Shown piece after piece: positions 27,286 to 37,568 of a stretch of 64,000 nucleotides of DNA (position 1 is the first letter of the stretch; each line of letters starts with the position of its first letter). The position numbers were made by a program, and so were the translations under genes. The stretch spans positions 994,392 through 1,058,391 of the forward strand of contig NZ_HG326652.1 of assembly GCF_000308295.2 (NCBI RefSeq), in the 5' to 3' direction. Under the pieces are notes generated by a model. That model was not told the origin of the DNA. It did no database searches and saw only the letters and a program-made list of their open reading frames with translations. The stretch comes from Afipia birgiae 34632. GTDB taxonomy: Bacteria > Pseudomonadota > Alphaproteobacteria > Rhizobiales > Xanthobacteraceae.

Positions 27286-28260
27286 CTACGCCTTCGCGTT
27301 CAGCCGCACGCCTATCCGTCCCGCGATTTCCTGCGTGAACTGCCAGGCCACACGGCCCGAGCGTGATCCGCGCGTAGTCGACCATTCGAGCGCTTCGCGC
27401 TCTAACTGATCGTCGGGCATCTTGACGCCGAAGTGCTTGCAATAGCCGCGCACCATCTCAAGGTATTCGTCCTGGCTGCACTTGTGGAAGCCGAGCCACA
27501 GGCCGAAGCGGTCCGACAGCGAGACCTTTTCCTCGACGGCTTCGCCGGGATTAATGGATGTCGAGCGTTCGTTTTCGATCATGTCGCGCGCCAGCAGATG
27601 GCGGCGGTTCGATGTCGCGTACAGGATCACGTTGTCCGGCCGGCCTTCGATGCCGCCTTCGAGGACTGCCTTCAGCGACTTGTACGACGCGTCGTTGCCG
27701 TCGAACGACAGGTCGTCGCAGAACACGATGAAATGGAAGTCGGAGTCGCGCAGCAGCGACATCAGAAGCGGCAGGCTTTCGATGTCCTCGCGATGAATTT
27801 CGATCAGCTTCAACCGCCCGCGCACCTTGGGCATGGCGTTGACGCTGGCATGCGCCGCTTTCACCAGCGACGACTTGCCCATGCCGCGCGCGCCCCAGAG
27901 GAGGGCGTTGTTCGCGGGCAGGCCTGTGGCGAAACGCTCGGTGTTCTCGATCAGGATGTCGCGCATCCGGTCGATGCCCTTGAGCAGTCCGAGGTCAACG
28001 CGGCTGACCTTTGGAACCGGCACCAGATGGCCGCTGGGGTGCCAGACAAAGGCATCGGCATTTTTGAGGGAATCAGGGGTCGACGGTTTCGCCGCTGATG
28101 CGTTCAGGTTTGCGGCGATACTCTCGAGCGCGAGTGCGATCCGGGCCCGGGTCTCGCTGTCGGCCGCTGCCGCAGGGCGTTTTGTCGCGGCTTTGACGGC
28201 CTTGCCGGGACGCGCCTTCGTGGTGGCCCCGGAGGCCTTTTTACTGGCTTTTTTGGACAT
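27286..28260 (-). CDS. DUF815-family ATP-binding (AAA-type) protein
   Basis: The 324 residues open with a Lys/Ala-rich tail (residues 1-35), then a P-loop ATPase: Walker A GARGMGKS (123-130), Walker B FIVFCDDLSF (about 177-186) and a sensor-1 like ILYATSNRRHLL. Family DUF815 proteins are conserved in alphaproteobacteria, and their function is not firmly established. The basic N-terminus may contact nucleic acid. It is divergent from yajC and converges with the LysR gene. Confidence 0.88.
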   Translation of the reverse strand: MSKKASKKASGATTKARPGKAVKAATKRPAAAADSETRARIALALESIAANLNASAAKPSTPDSLKNADAFVWHPSGHLVPVPKVSRVDLGLLKGIDRMRDILIENTERFATGLPANNALLWGARGMGKSSLVKAAHASVNAMPKVRGRLKLIEIHREDIESLPLLMSLLRDSDFHFIVFCDDLSFDGNDASYKSLKAVLEGGIEGRPDNVILYATSNRRHLLARDMIENERSTSINPGEAVEEKVSLSDRFGLWLGFHKCSQDEYLEMVRGYCKHFGVKMPDDQLEREALEWSTTRGSRSGRVAWQFTQEIAGRIGVRLNAKA

Positions 28261-28456
28261 GAATCAGCACCCCTTGGAGGCACCCATAGCGAGGCCGGCG
28301 GACGCCCGCAAGCGCCACAAATGCATGGCCAAATCGACATGTCCGGTCCCGTTGCAATTGAGCGGCCTGCCGCTATAGTCCGCGCAAATTCGGCCAAAAC
28401 GGCCTTGCGCCTACGCGTTTCGCCCCATGGCGGGCGCCTTCCCGAGGACTTTTCGT

Positions 28457-28810
28457 ATGTTCATTACTCCTGCCTTTGCTCAAGCCGCCGGCGCCGGTGA
28501 TACCAACAGCATGCTGATGTCGTTGCTGCCGTTCGCGCTGATTTTCGTCATCATGTACTTCCTGATTCTGAAGCCGCAGCAAAAGAAGCTGAAGGATCAT
28601 CAGGAACTGGTGAAGAACATCCGCCGCGGCGACACCGTCGTGACCAACGGCGGCCTTGTCGGCAAGGTGACCAAGGTTGTCGATGACGACCAGATCGAGG
28701 TGGAAATCTCCGACGGTGTCCGTATTCGTCAGATGCGCCAGATGATCTCGGGCGTGCGGACCAAGGGTGAGCCGGCGAAGGATTCAAAGGAAGAGACAGC
28801 CGCGAGCTGA
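28457..28810 (+). CDS. yajC: Preprotein translocase subunit YajC
   Basis: The 117-residue protein begins MFITPAFAQAAGAG and has one membrane helix (LLPFALIFVIMYFLILKPQQKKLKDHQELV), the YajC signature, followed by a small soluble domain (GDTVVTNGGLVGKVTKV). YajC associates with SecD and SecF in the Sec holotranslocon. secD starts 42 bases downstream. The start at 28457 excludes ten upstream codons without homology. Confidence 0.95.
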   Translation: MFITPAFAQAAGAGDTNSMLMSLLPFALIFVIMYFLILKPQQKKLKDHQELVKNIRRGDTVVTNGGLVGKVTKVVDDDQIEVEISDGVRIRQMRQMISGVRTKGEPAKDSKEETAAS

Positions 28811-28852
28811 CATTCCCGCGCTGCAGCTTCATTAATCTGACGGGTCATCTCG

Positions 28853-30451
<1,599 letters not shown>

Positions 30452-30464
30452 GGATAGCTACACA

Positions 30465-31469
30465 GTGACTCAAACTATTATCATTGCTCTGGCCATCTTC
30501 ATCGTCGTCCTGACGGTGCTCAGCATTTATGGCGTGATCCCCGCGCTCCGTATCGTTCCCGACGATACGAAGTTCGACTTCATGCGCTTCCGCCGCATCA
30601 GTTTTCCGATCTCGGCGCTGCTGTCGTTGATCGCAATCGGCCTCTATTTCGCGCACGGGCTGAATTTCGGCATCGACTTCAAGGGCGGCACGCTGCTGGA
30701 AATCCAGACCAAATCGGGTCCGGCTGACATCGCGGCTTTGCGCGCGCAGCTTACAACGCTCAATCTCGGCGACGTTCAGCTCCAGCAGTTCGGCGGTCCG
30801 TCCGATGTGCTGATCCGTGTCGCGGAGCAGCCGGGTGGCGATCAAGCGCAGCAGGCAGCGGTTCAGAAGGTCCGTCAGTTGTTCGGGGACAGCGTCGAAT
30901 ATCGCCGCGTCGAAGTGGTCGGCCCGCGCGTGTCAAGCGAGCTTCTTGCCTATGGCACCGTGGGCCTGATGCTCGCGATCGTCGGCATTCTGATGTATCT
31001 CTGGTTCCGGTTCGAATGGCAGTTCGCGCTTGGCGCGATGATCGCCAACGTCCACGATATCGTGCTGACGCTCGGATTCATGTCGATCACCCAGATTGAA
31101 TTCGATCTGACCAGTATCGCGGCGCTGCTCACCATTCTCGGCTATTCGCTCAACGACACCGTCGTCATTTACGACCGTATTCGCGAAATGCTGCGGCGTT
31201 ACAAGAAAATGCCGATGACTGATCTCCTGAACCATTCGATCAACTCGACGCTGTCGCGCTCGATCATCACCCATGTCACGGTGACGCTGGCGTTGCTCGC
31301 GCTGCTGCTGTTCGGCGGCAAGGCGATCCACAGCTTCGCGGCGACAATGACCTTCGGCGTGGTGCTGGTCGGCACCTACACGTCGATCTTCATCGCGGCG
31401 CCGATCCTGATTTATCTCGGCGTGGGCGAAAACCGGGGCGGCGAGGACGACAAGCCGTCGAAGCCCTGA
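30465..31469 (+). CDS. secF: Protein translocase subunit SecF
   Basis: The 334-residue protein starts with GTG and has the SecF pattern: LNFGIDFKGGTLLEIQ in the first periplasmic part, and six helices ending with ILGYSLNDTVVIYDRIREMLRRY and LFGGKAIHSFAATMTFGVVLVGTYTSIF. It pairs with SecD. Two genes downstream are homologues of complex I assembly factors, separated from secF by element D. Confidence 0.96.
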   Translation: MTQTIIIALAIFIVVLTVLSIYGVIPALRIVPDDTKFDFMRFRRISFPISALLSLIAIGLYFAHGLNFGIDFKGGTLLEIQTKSGPADIAALRAQLTTLNLGDVQLQQFGGPSDVLIRVAEQPGGDQAQQAAVQKVRQLFGDSVEYRRVEVVGPRVSSELLAYGTVGLMLAIVGILMYLWFRFEWQFALGAMIANVHDIVLTLGFMSITQIEFDLTSIAALLTILGYSLNDTVVIYDRIREMLRRYKKMPMTDLLNHSINSTLSRSIITHVTVTLALLALLLFGGKAIHSFAATMTFGVVLVGTYTSIFIAAPILIYLGVGENRGGEDDKPSKP

Positions 31470-31475
31470 TGGCCG

Positions 31476-31642
31476 CTAGTACCGCCTATTGGAAGTTCCT
31501 GCAGCGCAAGCTGCGAGTCCCATCCAGGAACTTCCAATAGATAGCGGTACTAGAATTATAGGTTGCTAGTACCCACGACTTTCCGAAGTTCGTGAAAGGT
31601 GGTGCTGAGATGGATCACGAACTTCGGAAAATGGGTACTGGT
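31476..31642. repeat. Double-hairpin element, copy D
   Basis: Hairpin 1: CTAGTACCGCCTATTGGAAG and its return CTTCCAATAGATAGCGGTACTAG (split here by position). The centre is AATTATAGGTTG. Hairpin 2: CTAGTACCCACGACTTTCCG ... CGGAAAATGGGTACTGG with loop GTGAAAGGTGGTGCTGAGAT. It starts 6 bases after the secF stop and runs into the next gene: all in-frame start codons of that gene lie inside the element. It is most similar to copy C. Confidence 0.9.
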
Positions 31643-32017
31643 GCGCCGGATGCGTTGCATCTTCCGCGGTCGGCGCCGATCGAAGCCTACGGCAACGGCG
31701 GCTTCCGGTTCGCGGAGATGTCGCATCGCGGCTCGCTGCTGTGCCTGCCGGACTCGATCTGGGCATGGCCGGTCAACGATCCCAAGGACATTGACCGGTA
31801 TTCGCTGGCTCGCGTTTTCGAGCACGCCAACGACATCGATACATTGCTGATCGGCACGGGAAGCGAAGTATGGATCGCGCCAGCGCCGCTGCGCAATGCG
31901 CTGCGGCAGGTTCATGTGATGCTCGACACCATGCAGACGGGGCCGGCGATCCGCACCTACAATGTCATGATGGGTGAACGCCGGCGCGTGGCAGCGGCAC
32001 TCATTGCCGTTCCATGA
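31610..32017 (+). CDS. Mth938-domain protein (NDUFAF3-like)
   Basis: The protein has IEAYGNGGFRFAEMSHRGSL near the start and LLIGTGSEVWIAPAPLRNAL, the Mth938/DUF498 domain that also makes up the mitochondrial complex I assembly factor NDUFAF3. Its position after secF and before an NDUFAF6-like gene agrees with that role. Unusually, the possible starts (ATG 31610 or ATG 31631; GTG 31592) all lie within palindromic element D, so the N-terminal DHELRKMGTG segment derives from the repeat. ATG 31610 is preferred because AAAGGTGG precedes it. The stop overlaps the next start by 4 bases. Confidence 0.82.
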   Translation: MDHELRKMGTGAPDALHLPRSAPIEAYGNGGFRFAEMSHRGSLLCLPDSIWAWPVNDPKDIDRYSLARVFEHANDIDTLLIGTGSEVWIAPAPLRNALRQVHVMLDTMQTGPAIRTYNVMMGERRRVAAALIAVP

Positions 32018-32880
32018 GCAGCGCGACAGATCGAGCGGCTGAAGCGTTTTGCACGGAACTGGTGCGCGCACAGGATTTCAGAACCTATGCCGCGAGCCTG
32101 TTCGTGCCGCCGCAAGCGCGGCGTGCTTGGATTGCGCTGGCGGCGTTCAACGCCGAGGTCGCGCATGTTCGCGATCACGTCAGCCAGCCGCTGCCGGGCG
32201 AGATCCGCCTGCAGTGGTGGCGGGATGCATTGACCGGTGGCGGCCAGGGCAGGGACCACGGCGCGGTTGAGGGAAATCCGGTTGCGGCGGAATTGTTGCG
32301 GACAATGGCGCAGCACGATCTTCCCGTTGAAGCATTCGTTCGTCTGATCGACGCGCATGTGTTCGATGTCTACGATGATCCGATGCCGGACATGGCGGCG
32401 CTTGAAGCGCATTGCCGCGATACGGCTGCGGCGATGTATGACCTGCGTGCGAAGGTGATGGGCGTGAATTCGCCGGAGATTGAGCGTCTCGCCGAACATG
32501 CAGGCATTGCGGAGGGGCTTGTTGACGTGATGCTGGCGCTGCCGCGCCATGCCGCGCGGCGGCAGCTCTATTTGCCGGGCGATCTCATGTCCGTCCATGG
32601 TGTCATCTCGGAGGAGGTCTTTCTCCAGCAGAGCAGTTCGCCGCTCAAGGACGCGCTGGCGCATCTGCGCCGCGAAGCGAACACGCAGATGAAGCAGGCG
32701 CTGCTGATGCTTGAAGATGCGCCGTCCGCCGCGCGTGCGGCCTTCCTTCCGCTCGTGGTGATTGGAAAGACTCTGGCGCGGCTGGATTCGTCGGAGCCGT
32801 TCGCGCCGCCGTCACCTTCCCGGCTCGGCATGCTCTGGACGACCTGGCGTGCTGCGGGCGCAAAGCCGTTCAAGACGTAA
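32014..32880 (+). CDS. Squalene/phytoene synthase-fold protein, NDUFAF6-like
   Basis: The 288-residue protein has the all-helical squalene/phytoene synthase fold. The first Asp-rich catalytic motif (DxxxD) is not seen; in its place is AFNAEVAHVRDHVSQP followed by IRLQWWRDAL, which resembles NDUFAF6, the complex I assembly factor with a non-catalytic synthase fold. I infer an assembly role rather than terpenoid synthesis, supported by the translationally coupled NDUFAF3-like gene upstream. The alternative, a true synthase, would need the missing aspartates. Confidence 0.8.
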   Translation: MSSATDRAAEAFCTELVRAQDFRTYAASLFVPPQARRAWIALAAFNAEVAHVRDHVSQPLPGEIRLQWWRDALTGGGQGRDHGAVEGNPVAAELLRTMAQHDLPVEAFVRLIDAHVFDVYDDPMPDMAALEAHCRDTAAAMYDLRAKVMGVNSPEIERLAEHAGIAEGLVDVMLALPRHAARRQLYLPGDLMSVHGVISEEVFLQQSSSPLKDALAHLRREANTQMKQALLMLEDAPSAARAAFLPLVVIGKTLARLDSSEPFAPPSPSRLGMLWTTWRAAGAKPFKT

Positions 32881-32903
32881 GGCCCGTTATCAGAACGATG
32901 GTC

Positions 32904-33262
32904 TCAGCAGGGATTGTCCCGCTCATGAAACCAGCGGAAACTTGCAGGATCTGGAAATACGACCCAGGAACGAACTTGCTTTTCGACAGATGCAAGAAAA
33001 GCTGGCAGGGTCTCGCGCGGAATCCGGAACCCGCTCGTTTCAAACGACAGTCGGGTGTTGTTCGAGAGCGCGACGCTGAAAAGGAACCCTTCCTCAACTC
33101 CCGGATGAAGTTGATTGATAAGCGGAAACTCGATTCGCCACGCAGTGACGGGCGCACCAAAGGCCAGAAAGTCTCCACGAGCCATGTAGACTGGCCCAGC
33201 CGTCAGCGGCTCCTCGAACACATAGAACTTCCCATCTGCCCTGGCGGCTTTGCTTGGGTCTG
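32904..33262 (-). pseudogene. Truncated gene of unknown function (5' end lost at IS remnant)
   Basis: The reverse strand reads a protein-like frame (DGKFYVFEEPLTAGPVYMA, FGAPVTAWRIEFPLI, SFRWFHERDNPC) to a stop at 32904. The frame stays open upstream to about 33262, where it meets the transposase remnant, and no good ATG is found there. A GTG at 33221 could start a 105-residue product. I do not recognise the family. Insertion of an IS element probably removed the N-terminus. Confidence 0.5.
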
Positions 33263-33271
33263 GACGTCTCC

Positions 33272-33355
33272 CAGCCCTTCGTCTGGACAGCCGAGCCCGA
33301 CAAAATCATCGCCGCCGCCGCACGCGGGCACCCGGTGCTGGAGTCCATCCGCTAA
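33272..33355 (+). mobile_element. IS630-type transposase C-terminal remnant
   Basis: The frame reads QPFVWTAEPDKIIAAAARGH then PVLESIR and a stop. This matches the typical end of IS630-family transposases (FVWTADP...RG...LESIH). Only about 27 residues remain and no terminal repeats are seen, so it is a fossil insertion. The 33356-33575 stretch behind it holds no gene that I recognise. Confidence 0.65.
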
Positions 33356-33575
33356 CCTTTGGCCATGGTAGTGCGGCGATCCGCGCCGAATGTCCACTCT
33401 CCGGAAAGCGGCCAACGGGGAAGTTCGACCCTTTGCAGTCATTCGCGGAGGCCGCTGACCGGCCGCTAACCGAAATCGTAGCCTAGAGGGCTGCGGCGTA
33501 GGCGTAGCTTTCTTCGCCTACCGAATCTGCGCACAACTCGGCCGCCTGCGAACCACTTGCCGCGCCCTAAGCCCG

Positions 33576-33604
33576 CGTATATAAAACATATACGAATCGT
33601 ATAT
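33576..33604 (+). promoter_or_regulatory. Palindromic operator/promoter of the ParD-like operon
   Basis: Three alternating half-sites occur: CGTATAT, 5 bases, ATATACG, 3 bases, CGTATAT. They lie 14 bases before the ParD-like GTG and overlap the likely -10 region (TATAAAA/TATACG). Such tandem inverted half-sites fit binding of a ribbon-helix-helix antitoxin that represses its own operon. Confidence 0.65.
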
Positions 33605-33617
33605 TCAGGAGCGCTCA

Positions 33618-33830
33618 GTGGGTATCGTCAATATCGAGGATGAGCTGCACGAGCAGCTGCGCCGGGCGAGCAAGGCGTCCTATCGATCGATCAACGCCCA
33701 GGCGGCGTTCTGGATCAAGATCGGTATGCTCTGTGAGCTGAACCCAGGCCTCACCTTCCAAGAGCTTGTGGCGCGTGAGCTGAAGGAGGCGGGCGTCGAC
33801 GCCCTTGATCTCGCGGCTGCGGCCACATGA
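33618..33830 (+). CDS. ParD-like ribbon-helix-helix protein
   Basis: The 70-residue protein (GIVNIEDELHEQLRRASKAS, then SINAQAAFWIKIGMLCE) has the strand-helix-helix pattern of ParD-like/DUF3423 antitoxin-type DNA-binding proteins. It begins with GTG after an AGGAG Shine-Dalgarno. Its stop overlaps the start of a methionine aminopeptidase gene by 4 bases, so the two are translationally coupled. A palindromic operator precedes it. I infer autorepression; that the pair is a toxin-antitoxin system is only a possibility. Confidence 0.8.
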   Translation: MGIVNIEDELHEQLRRASKASYRSINAQAAFWIKIGMLCELNPGLTFQELVARELKEAGVDALDLAAAAT

Positions 33831-34597
33831 CGAAGACGCCGGCCGAGGTTGAGCTGCTGGCGGAGTCGGGGCGTCTGCTCGCGTCGGTGTTCGCGCACCT
33901 GGATGGGCAACCTCTCTCTGGATTGAGCACCCTGCAGGTCAATGACCTCGTCGAGGCGTTCATCGTCGATCAACTCGGCGCGCGGCCCGCCAGCAAGGGT
34001 CAATATGGCTACGGCTTCGTGCTGAACAGTTCGAGGAACGAGGTCGTCTGCCACGGCGTGCCGTCGAGGGACGAGGTCTTGCAGGACGGCGATATCGTGA
34101 ATTTTGACATCACGCTCGAGAAGCAGGGCTACATCGCGGATTCCAGCAAGACATTCCTGATCGGGAATGTGGCGCCCACGGCAAGGCGGCTCGTTCGCAC
34201 CACCTATGAGGCCATGTGGAAGGGCATCCGCGCCGTGCGCCCGGGCGCAAAGCTTGGCGACATCGGCTACGCCATTGAGCGGCACGCAAAGCGGAACGGC
34301 TATTCGGTCGTGCGAGAATACTGCGGTCATGGCATCGGGCGCGAGATGCACGAAGCACCGCAAGTGCTGCATTTCGGAAAGCCGGGGACCGGCCTTACGC
34401 TGCGAGAGGGCATGGTTTTCACGATTGAGCCCATGCTGAACCAAGGGCGCAGGACGGTTCGAACTGAGGAGGACGGATGGACCGTTGTCACAATGGACAG
34501 GAAGCTCTCCGCACAGTTCGAGCACACGGTTGCGGTCACTCATGACGGCGTCCACGTGTTGACGTTGCGTCCGGACGAAGCACGGTCCGCCGCATGA
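33827..34597 (+). CDS. map: Type I methionine aminopeptidase (ParD-linked paralogue)
   Basis: The 256-residue protein is a complete MetAP-I with all five metal ligands: Asp94 (NFDITLE), Asp105 (YIADSS), His168 (CGHGIGREMHE), Glu201 (FTIEPML) and Glu232 (FEHTVAV). It removes the N-terminal Met from nascent proteins. It lacks the N-terminal zinc-finger extension. The setting is not the housekeeping one: it sits in an insertion-scarred region and is coupled to a ParD-like gene, so it is probably a second, accessory copy. Confidence 0.92.
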   Translation: MTKTPAEVELLAESGRLLASVFAHLDGQPLSGLSTLQVNDLVEAFIVDQLGARPASKGQYGYGFVLNSSRNEVVCHGVPSRDEVLQDGDIVNFDITLEKQGYIADSSKTFLIGNVAPTARRLVRTTYEAMWKGIRAVRPGAKLGDIGYAIERHAKRNGYSVVREYCGHGIGREMHEAPQVLHFGKPGTGLTLREGMVFTIEPMLNQGRRTVRTEEDGWTVVTMDRKLSAQFEHTVAVTHDGVHVLTLRPDEARSAA

Positions 34598-34598
34598 T

Positions 34599-34638
34599 AC
34601 AAAACCTTGGTATGTGCTGACGAATACCGAGGTTTTGT
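34599..34638 (+). terminator. Hairpin terminator after the map gene
   Basis: ACAAAACCTTGGTAT, a 10-base loop and ATACCGAGGTTTTGT form a 15-bp stem (one G-U pair) right after the map stop. The A-rich start and T-rich end make it a plausible bidirectional terminator. Confidence 0.75.
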
Positions 34639-34639
34639 A

Positions 34640-34920
34640 CCATCTCAGGCGTCGGCGTTTGGCGTCAATTACCGCCTGCGCATTGCGCATCGCCTCGACA
34701 TGGCTGCCCGTCCGGTGTAGGGCGAACGGAGGATTTTCAGAACCTCCATCCGGTCCTGAAAGCCCTCGAACTTGCTGCGGGTCTGCAGATCGCGATGCAC
34801 CACGCGAAGCTTCAGGCGGCCCAGGAGCTTCTCGCCGATCTGATCAGGCTCGGCGAGCGGAGAGGTCGGTGTTCGCCCAGAAGCGCTTGTCGAGCCTCTG
34901 CTGGGCGGGATGCTGAGGGT
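34640..34920 (-). pseudogene. Decayed coding sequence of unknown function
   Basis: The reverse strand shows protein-like fragments in successive frames: KRFWANTDLSARRA, then VVHRDLQTRSKFEGFQDRME, LKILRSPYTG and, one frame over, GSHVEAMRNAQAVIDAKRRR. Joining the last two needs a single-base shift near 34715. I do not recognise the family. It looks like a broken gene from the accessory segment. Confidence 0.4.
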
Positions 34921-35554
34921 CAAGGGCGGCTTCGCCGTCGCTCCGCGATGCGCGCCGTAGGCGCGTAGACCCTCCGATGTCCGCAAACCACCCTCCCGCA
35001 ACCTTCCGGACGTCTGCAAACGGGTAGGGCCCCAGCCGCTCTTCCCCTAGCTGCGAGGCCGCTCTCGGGCGGGTACCAAGCGTCCGATTCAATCCACTAG
35101 CTTTCTTTGAGAAATCTTCGTCGAACGTTCGCTCAAGCTATTCAAAAGAATCGAACTTGCGCAACAAAGATTACAGTCAGTGTGCCCCTCTGAAAGAGTT
35201 CGCAAGATAGAGAGCGACAGCCTCCGTGCATGGCGTTTGGTTAGAAGGGCAGTCTCGTGTTTTTGGACTTGCCGACAACAGGACGGCTGCTCCAAGACAC
35301 TTCCCGCAGGCGTTGCCCCGTTAACTGGGCCAACGGCAAGGCCCGGTCACTTGGCTCGATGGCGGCCTGCGGCGGCGGCGTCACTCGCAGTCTGAATTCA
35401 TGTTCAGATCATCTGCATCAAGTCATTTTGATCGGCAGTGGATGCTAAATCCCGATCCGCTTGCGCGCTGCAATCCTGCCGCCACTTCGCCTTTTGCAGC
35501 GAAGTTCGTCACCAGTTTGCCCTTTGATTGCGGCGCGATGTTTCGCTGCGAATA
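34921..35554. other. Non-coding accessory spacer
   Basis: No gene is supported between the decayed sequence and trmFO. Open frames here are short and lack family motifs. The base composition is uneven, with an AT-richer patch at 35095-35180, which fits leftover DNA from past insertions. Confidence 0.5.
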
Positions 35555-36991
35555 TTACGCCGCGTCGGACACCCGCAACGTCTCTGCAATCCAGCGATCC
35601 ATGTCTGACAATGCCCGTGCGCTGATCGCCTGTTTCTTCGCGACTGTCTTCTCATTGCCGCGCAGCCGCGTGCCGTCCGGCTTCTTCGTCGGCGCCGAGG
35701 CGAGCGGCGGAAACAATCCGAAGTTGATATTCATCGGCTGGAACGAGCGCGGACCGGCATCGATGGTCTCGATATGGCCGCCGGTGATGTGACCGAGCAG
35801 CGCGCCAAGCGCCGTCGTCGGCGGGGGCGGCGCAATCGCATCCTGCCGCGCATCGGCGGCAGCGAACAGGCCGGCAAGCAGGCCGATGCCGGCGGATTCG
35901 ACATAACCTTCGCATCCCGTCATCTGCCCGGCGAAACGAAGGCGCGGCTGCGCTTTCAGGCGCAACTGAGGATCGAGCAGCTTCGGCGAGTTCAGGAAGG
36001 TGTTGCGATGCAGGCCGCCAAGACGCGCGAACTCCGCATTCTCGAGACCCGGAATGGCGCGGAGCACGTGCGTCTGCGCGCCGTGCTTCAGCTTGGTCTG
36101 GAAACCGACAATGTTGTAGAGCGTGCCGAGTTTGTTGTCCTGCCGCAGTTGCACGATCGCGTATGGCTTGACCGTCGGGTCGCGCGGGTTGGTCAGTCCG
36201 ACCGGCTTCATCGGTCCATGACGCAGCGTCTCGCGGCCGCGCGCGGCCATCACTTCGATCGGCAGGCAGCCGTCGAAGTAGGGCGTGTTGGTTTCCCATT
36301 CCTTGAAATCGGTCTTCTCGCCCGCGATCAGCGCATCGACGAAGGCGTCGTACTGCTCGCGGGTCATCGGACAATTGAGATAATCGGCGCCGGTGCCGCC
36401 CGGGCCGACCTTGTCGTAGCGTGATTGAAACCACGCGATCTCCATGTTGATCGAATCGCGGTGCACGATCGGCGCGATGGCATCGAAGAAGGCGAGGGCG
36501 TCCTCGCCCGACAGCCCACGGATCGCGTCGGCCAGCGCCGGTGACGTCAGCGGACCGGTGGCAACGACGACGTTTTGCCAGTCAGCCGGCGGCAGTCCGG
36601 CGATTTCTTCGCGCCGGATGTCGATCCGCGGATGTGCGGCGAGCGCTGTGCTGACCGCTCCGGAGAAGCCGTCGCGATCCACCGCGAGCGCGCCGCCGGC
36701 AGGCACCTGATTGGCGTCGGCGCAGCGCATGATCAGGGAGTTCAGTTTGCGAAGTTCCGCATGCAGCAGGCCGACAGCATTATTGGCCGCGTCGTCGGAG
36801 CGGAAGGAATTGGAGCAAACGAGCTCAGCGAGGCTGTCAGTGCGATGTGCATCGGTCGTGCGGACCGGACGCATCTCGTGCAGCACAACGCTGACACCGG
36901 CGTTCGCGATCTGCCACGCGGCTTCGGAACCGGCCAGTCCACCGCCAATGACGTGGATCGCTGCCGCTTTGGATTCTTTCTGGACTGTCAT
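35555..36991 (-). CDS. trmFO: Methylenetetrahydrofolate-tRNA-(uracil-54-C5)-methyltransferase
   Basis: The 478-residue flavoprotein begins with a dinucleotide-binding motif [17 protein letters not shown] and continues with [33 protein letters not shown], a TrmFO signature including the catalytic-region Cys. A second signature is [22 protein letters not shown]. The enzyme uses folate and FAD to make ribothymidine at tRNA position 54. Its promoter side faces the left end of the integrative element. Confidence 0.95.
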   Translation of the reverse strand: MTVQKESKAAAIHVIGGGLAGSEAAWQIANAGVSVVLHEMRPVRTTDAHRTDSLAELVCSNSFRSDDAANNAVGLLHAELRKLNSLIMRCADANQVPAGGALAVDRDGFSGAVSTALAAHPRIDIRREEIAGLPPADWQNVVVATGPLTSPALADAIRGLSGEDALAFFDAIAPIVHRDSINMEIAWFQSRYDKVGPGGTGADYLNCPMTREQYDAFVDALIAGEKTDFKEWETNTPYFDGCLPIEVMAARGRETLRHGPMKPVGLTNPRDPTVKPYAIVQLRQDNKLGTLYNIVGFQTKLKHGAQTHVLRAIPGLENAEFARLGGLHRNTFLNSPKLLDPQLRLKAQPRLRFAGQMTGCEGYVESAGIGLLAGLFAAADARQDAIAPPPPTTALGALLGHITGGHIETIDAGPRSFQPMNINFGLFPPLASAPTKKPDGTRLRGNEKTVAKKQAISARALSDMDRWIAETLRVSDAA

Positions 36992-37071
36992 GGCACACCA
37001 CTAGAGCCGCTCACGCGCCGATGCAATGTTTCGGTGCGCAATGCGATTAAACCGGACGCCAGATATGACAA

Positions 37072-37090
37072 CGCCCGCACAGGGCGGGCG
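37072..37090 (-). terminator. Hairpin, probable original terminator of the DUF1127 gene
   Basis: GCCCGC-ACAGG-GCGGGC lies just left of the left attachment repeat. On the reverse strand it would follow the DUF1127 gene if the integrative element were removed, so it probably ended that gene before integration. Confidence 0.5.
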
Positions 37091-37120
37091 CAATCGTTCG
37101 TCAGTCAGTTATCGCAACGG

Positions 37121-37134
37121 TTAGCCGTTGTAAG
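37121..37134. repeat. Left attachment-site repeat
   Basis: TTAGCCGTTGTAAG, identical to the copy at 43014. It is followed inside by AT-rich DNA (TATTAACATAAGTAAAATCA), as is usual for attachment-site arms. Confidence 0.85.
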
Positions 37135-37165
37135 TATTAACATAAGTAAAATCAATTACTTACGT

Positions 37166-37211
37166 GTCTCATGGGGGCCTTTTTCAGCCATTTTGTGGCA
37201 TTTGTCTCACG
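37166..37211. promoter_or_regulatory. Candidate integrase arm sites, left end
   Basis: GTCTCATG at 37166 and GTCTCACG at 37204 lie 32 and 70 bases inside the left repeat. The same octamer recurs near the right end (42903-42934), which fits arm-type binding sites of a tyrosine integrase. Confidence 0.45.
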
Positions 37212-37215
37212 CTGT

Positions 37216-37536
37216 TTACCGGGTCTGGCGCTGGAGCTGCTCGATCCGGGCGACGCCTTCTTTGATGTAGGAGGTATCGCTTTCCAGCTTGACCAGGCGC
37301 GTGCCGAAGCCGATCTGGATCTGCTGGATCAAACCTACGGTGCTGTCGTCCTTGGCTTCCAGCTTGACGATCTGGGCCTGCAGGGACTGGATCGTCAGCT
37401 TGTCGGCCTTCACGTCGTTGCTCAAGGTGATATAGGCTCCGACCGCCGCGAAGATGATCGCGCAAAAGTTTGCCGCGCTCACGAAGAACTGCGGCGTCAG
37501 CTTCCACTCCATTTCCATTTTCGGCATCTGGATCAT
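37216..37536 (-). CDS. Small membrane-anchored coiled-coil protein (lysis cassette, last gene)
   Basis: The 106-residue protein has one N-terminal membrane helix (about residues 15-37, FFVSAANFCAIIFAAVGAYI) and a long coiled coil behind it (KLTIQSLQAQIVKLEAKDDS ... IARIEQ-like heptads). A GGAG Shine-Dalgarno precedes the ATG. Its position behind an endolysin and a holin, with an anchor plus periplasmic coil, recalls an inner-membrane spanin, but no spanin motif proves this. Confidence 0.7.
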   Translation of the reverse strand: MIQMPKMEMEWKLTPQFFVSAANFCAIIFAAVGAYITLSNDVKADKLTIQSLQAQIVKLEAKDDSTVGLIQQIQIGFGTRLVKLESDTSYIKEGVARIEQLQRQTR

Positions 37537-37568
37537 GCTCCGGTAACGCGGCGCGGCCGCTTAAGGTT

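Noticed and set aside
32870-33178. A reverse-strand 102-codon frame overlapping the truncated gene
   Set aside because: The frame at 32904-33262 reads more protein-like and is open to the IS junction; this one is its shadow.
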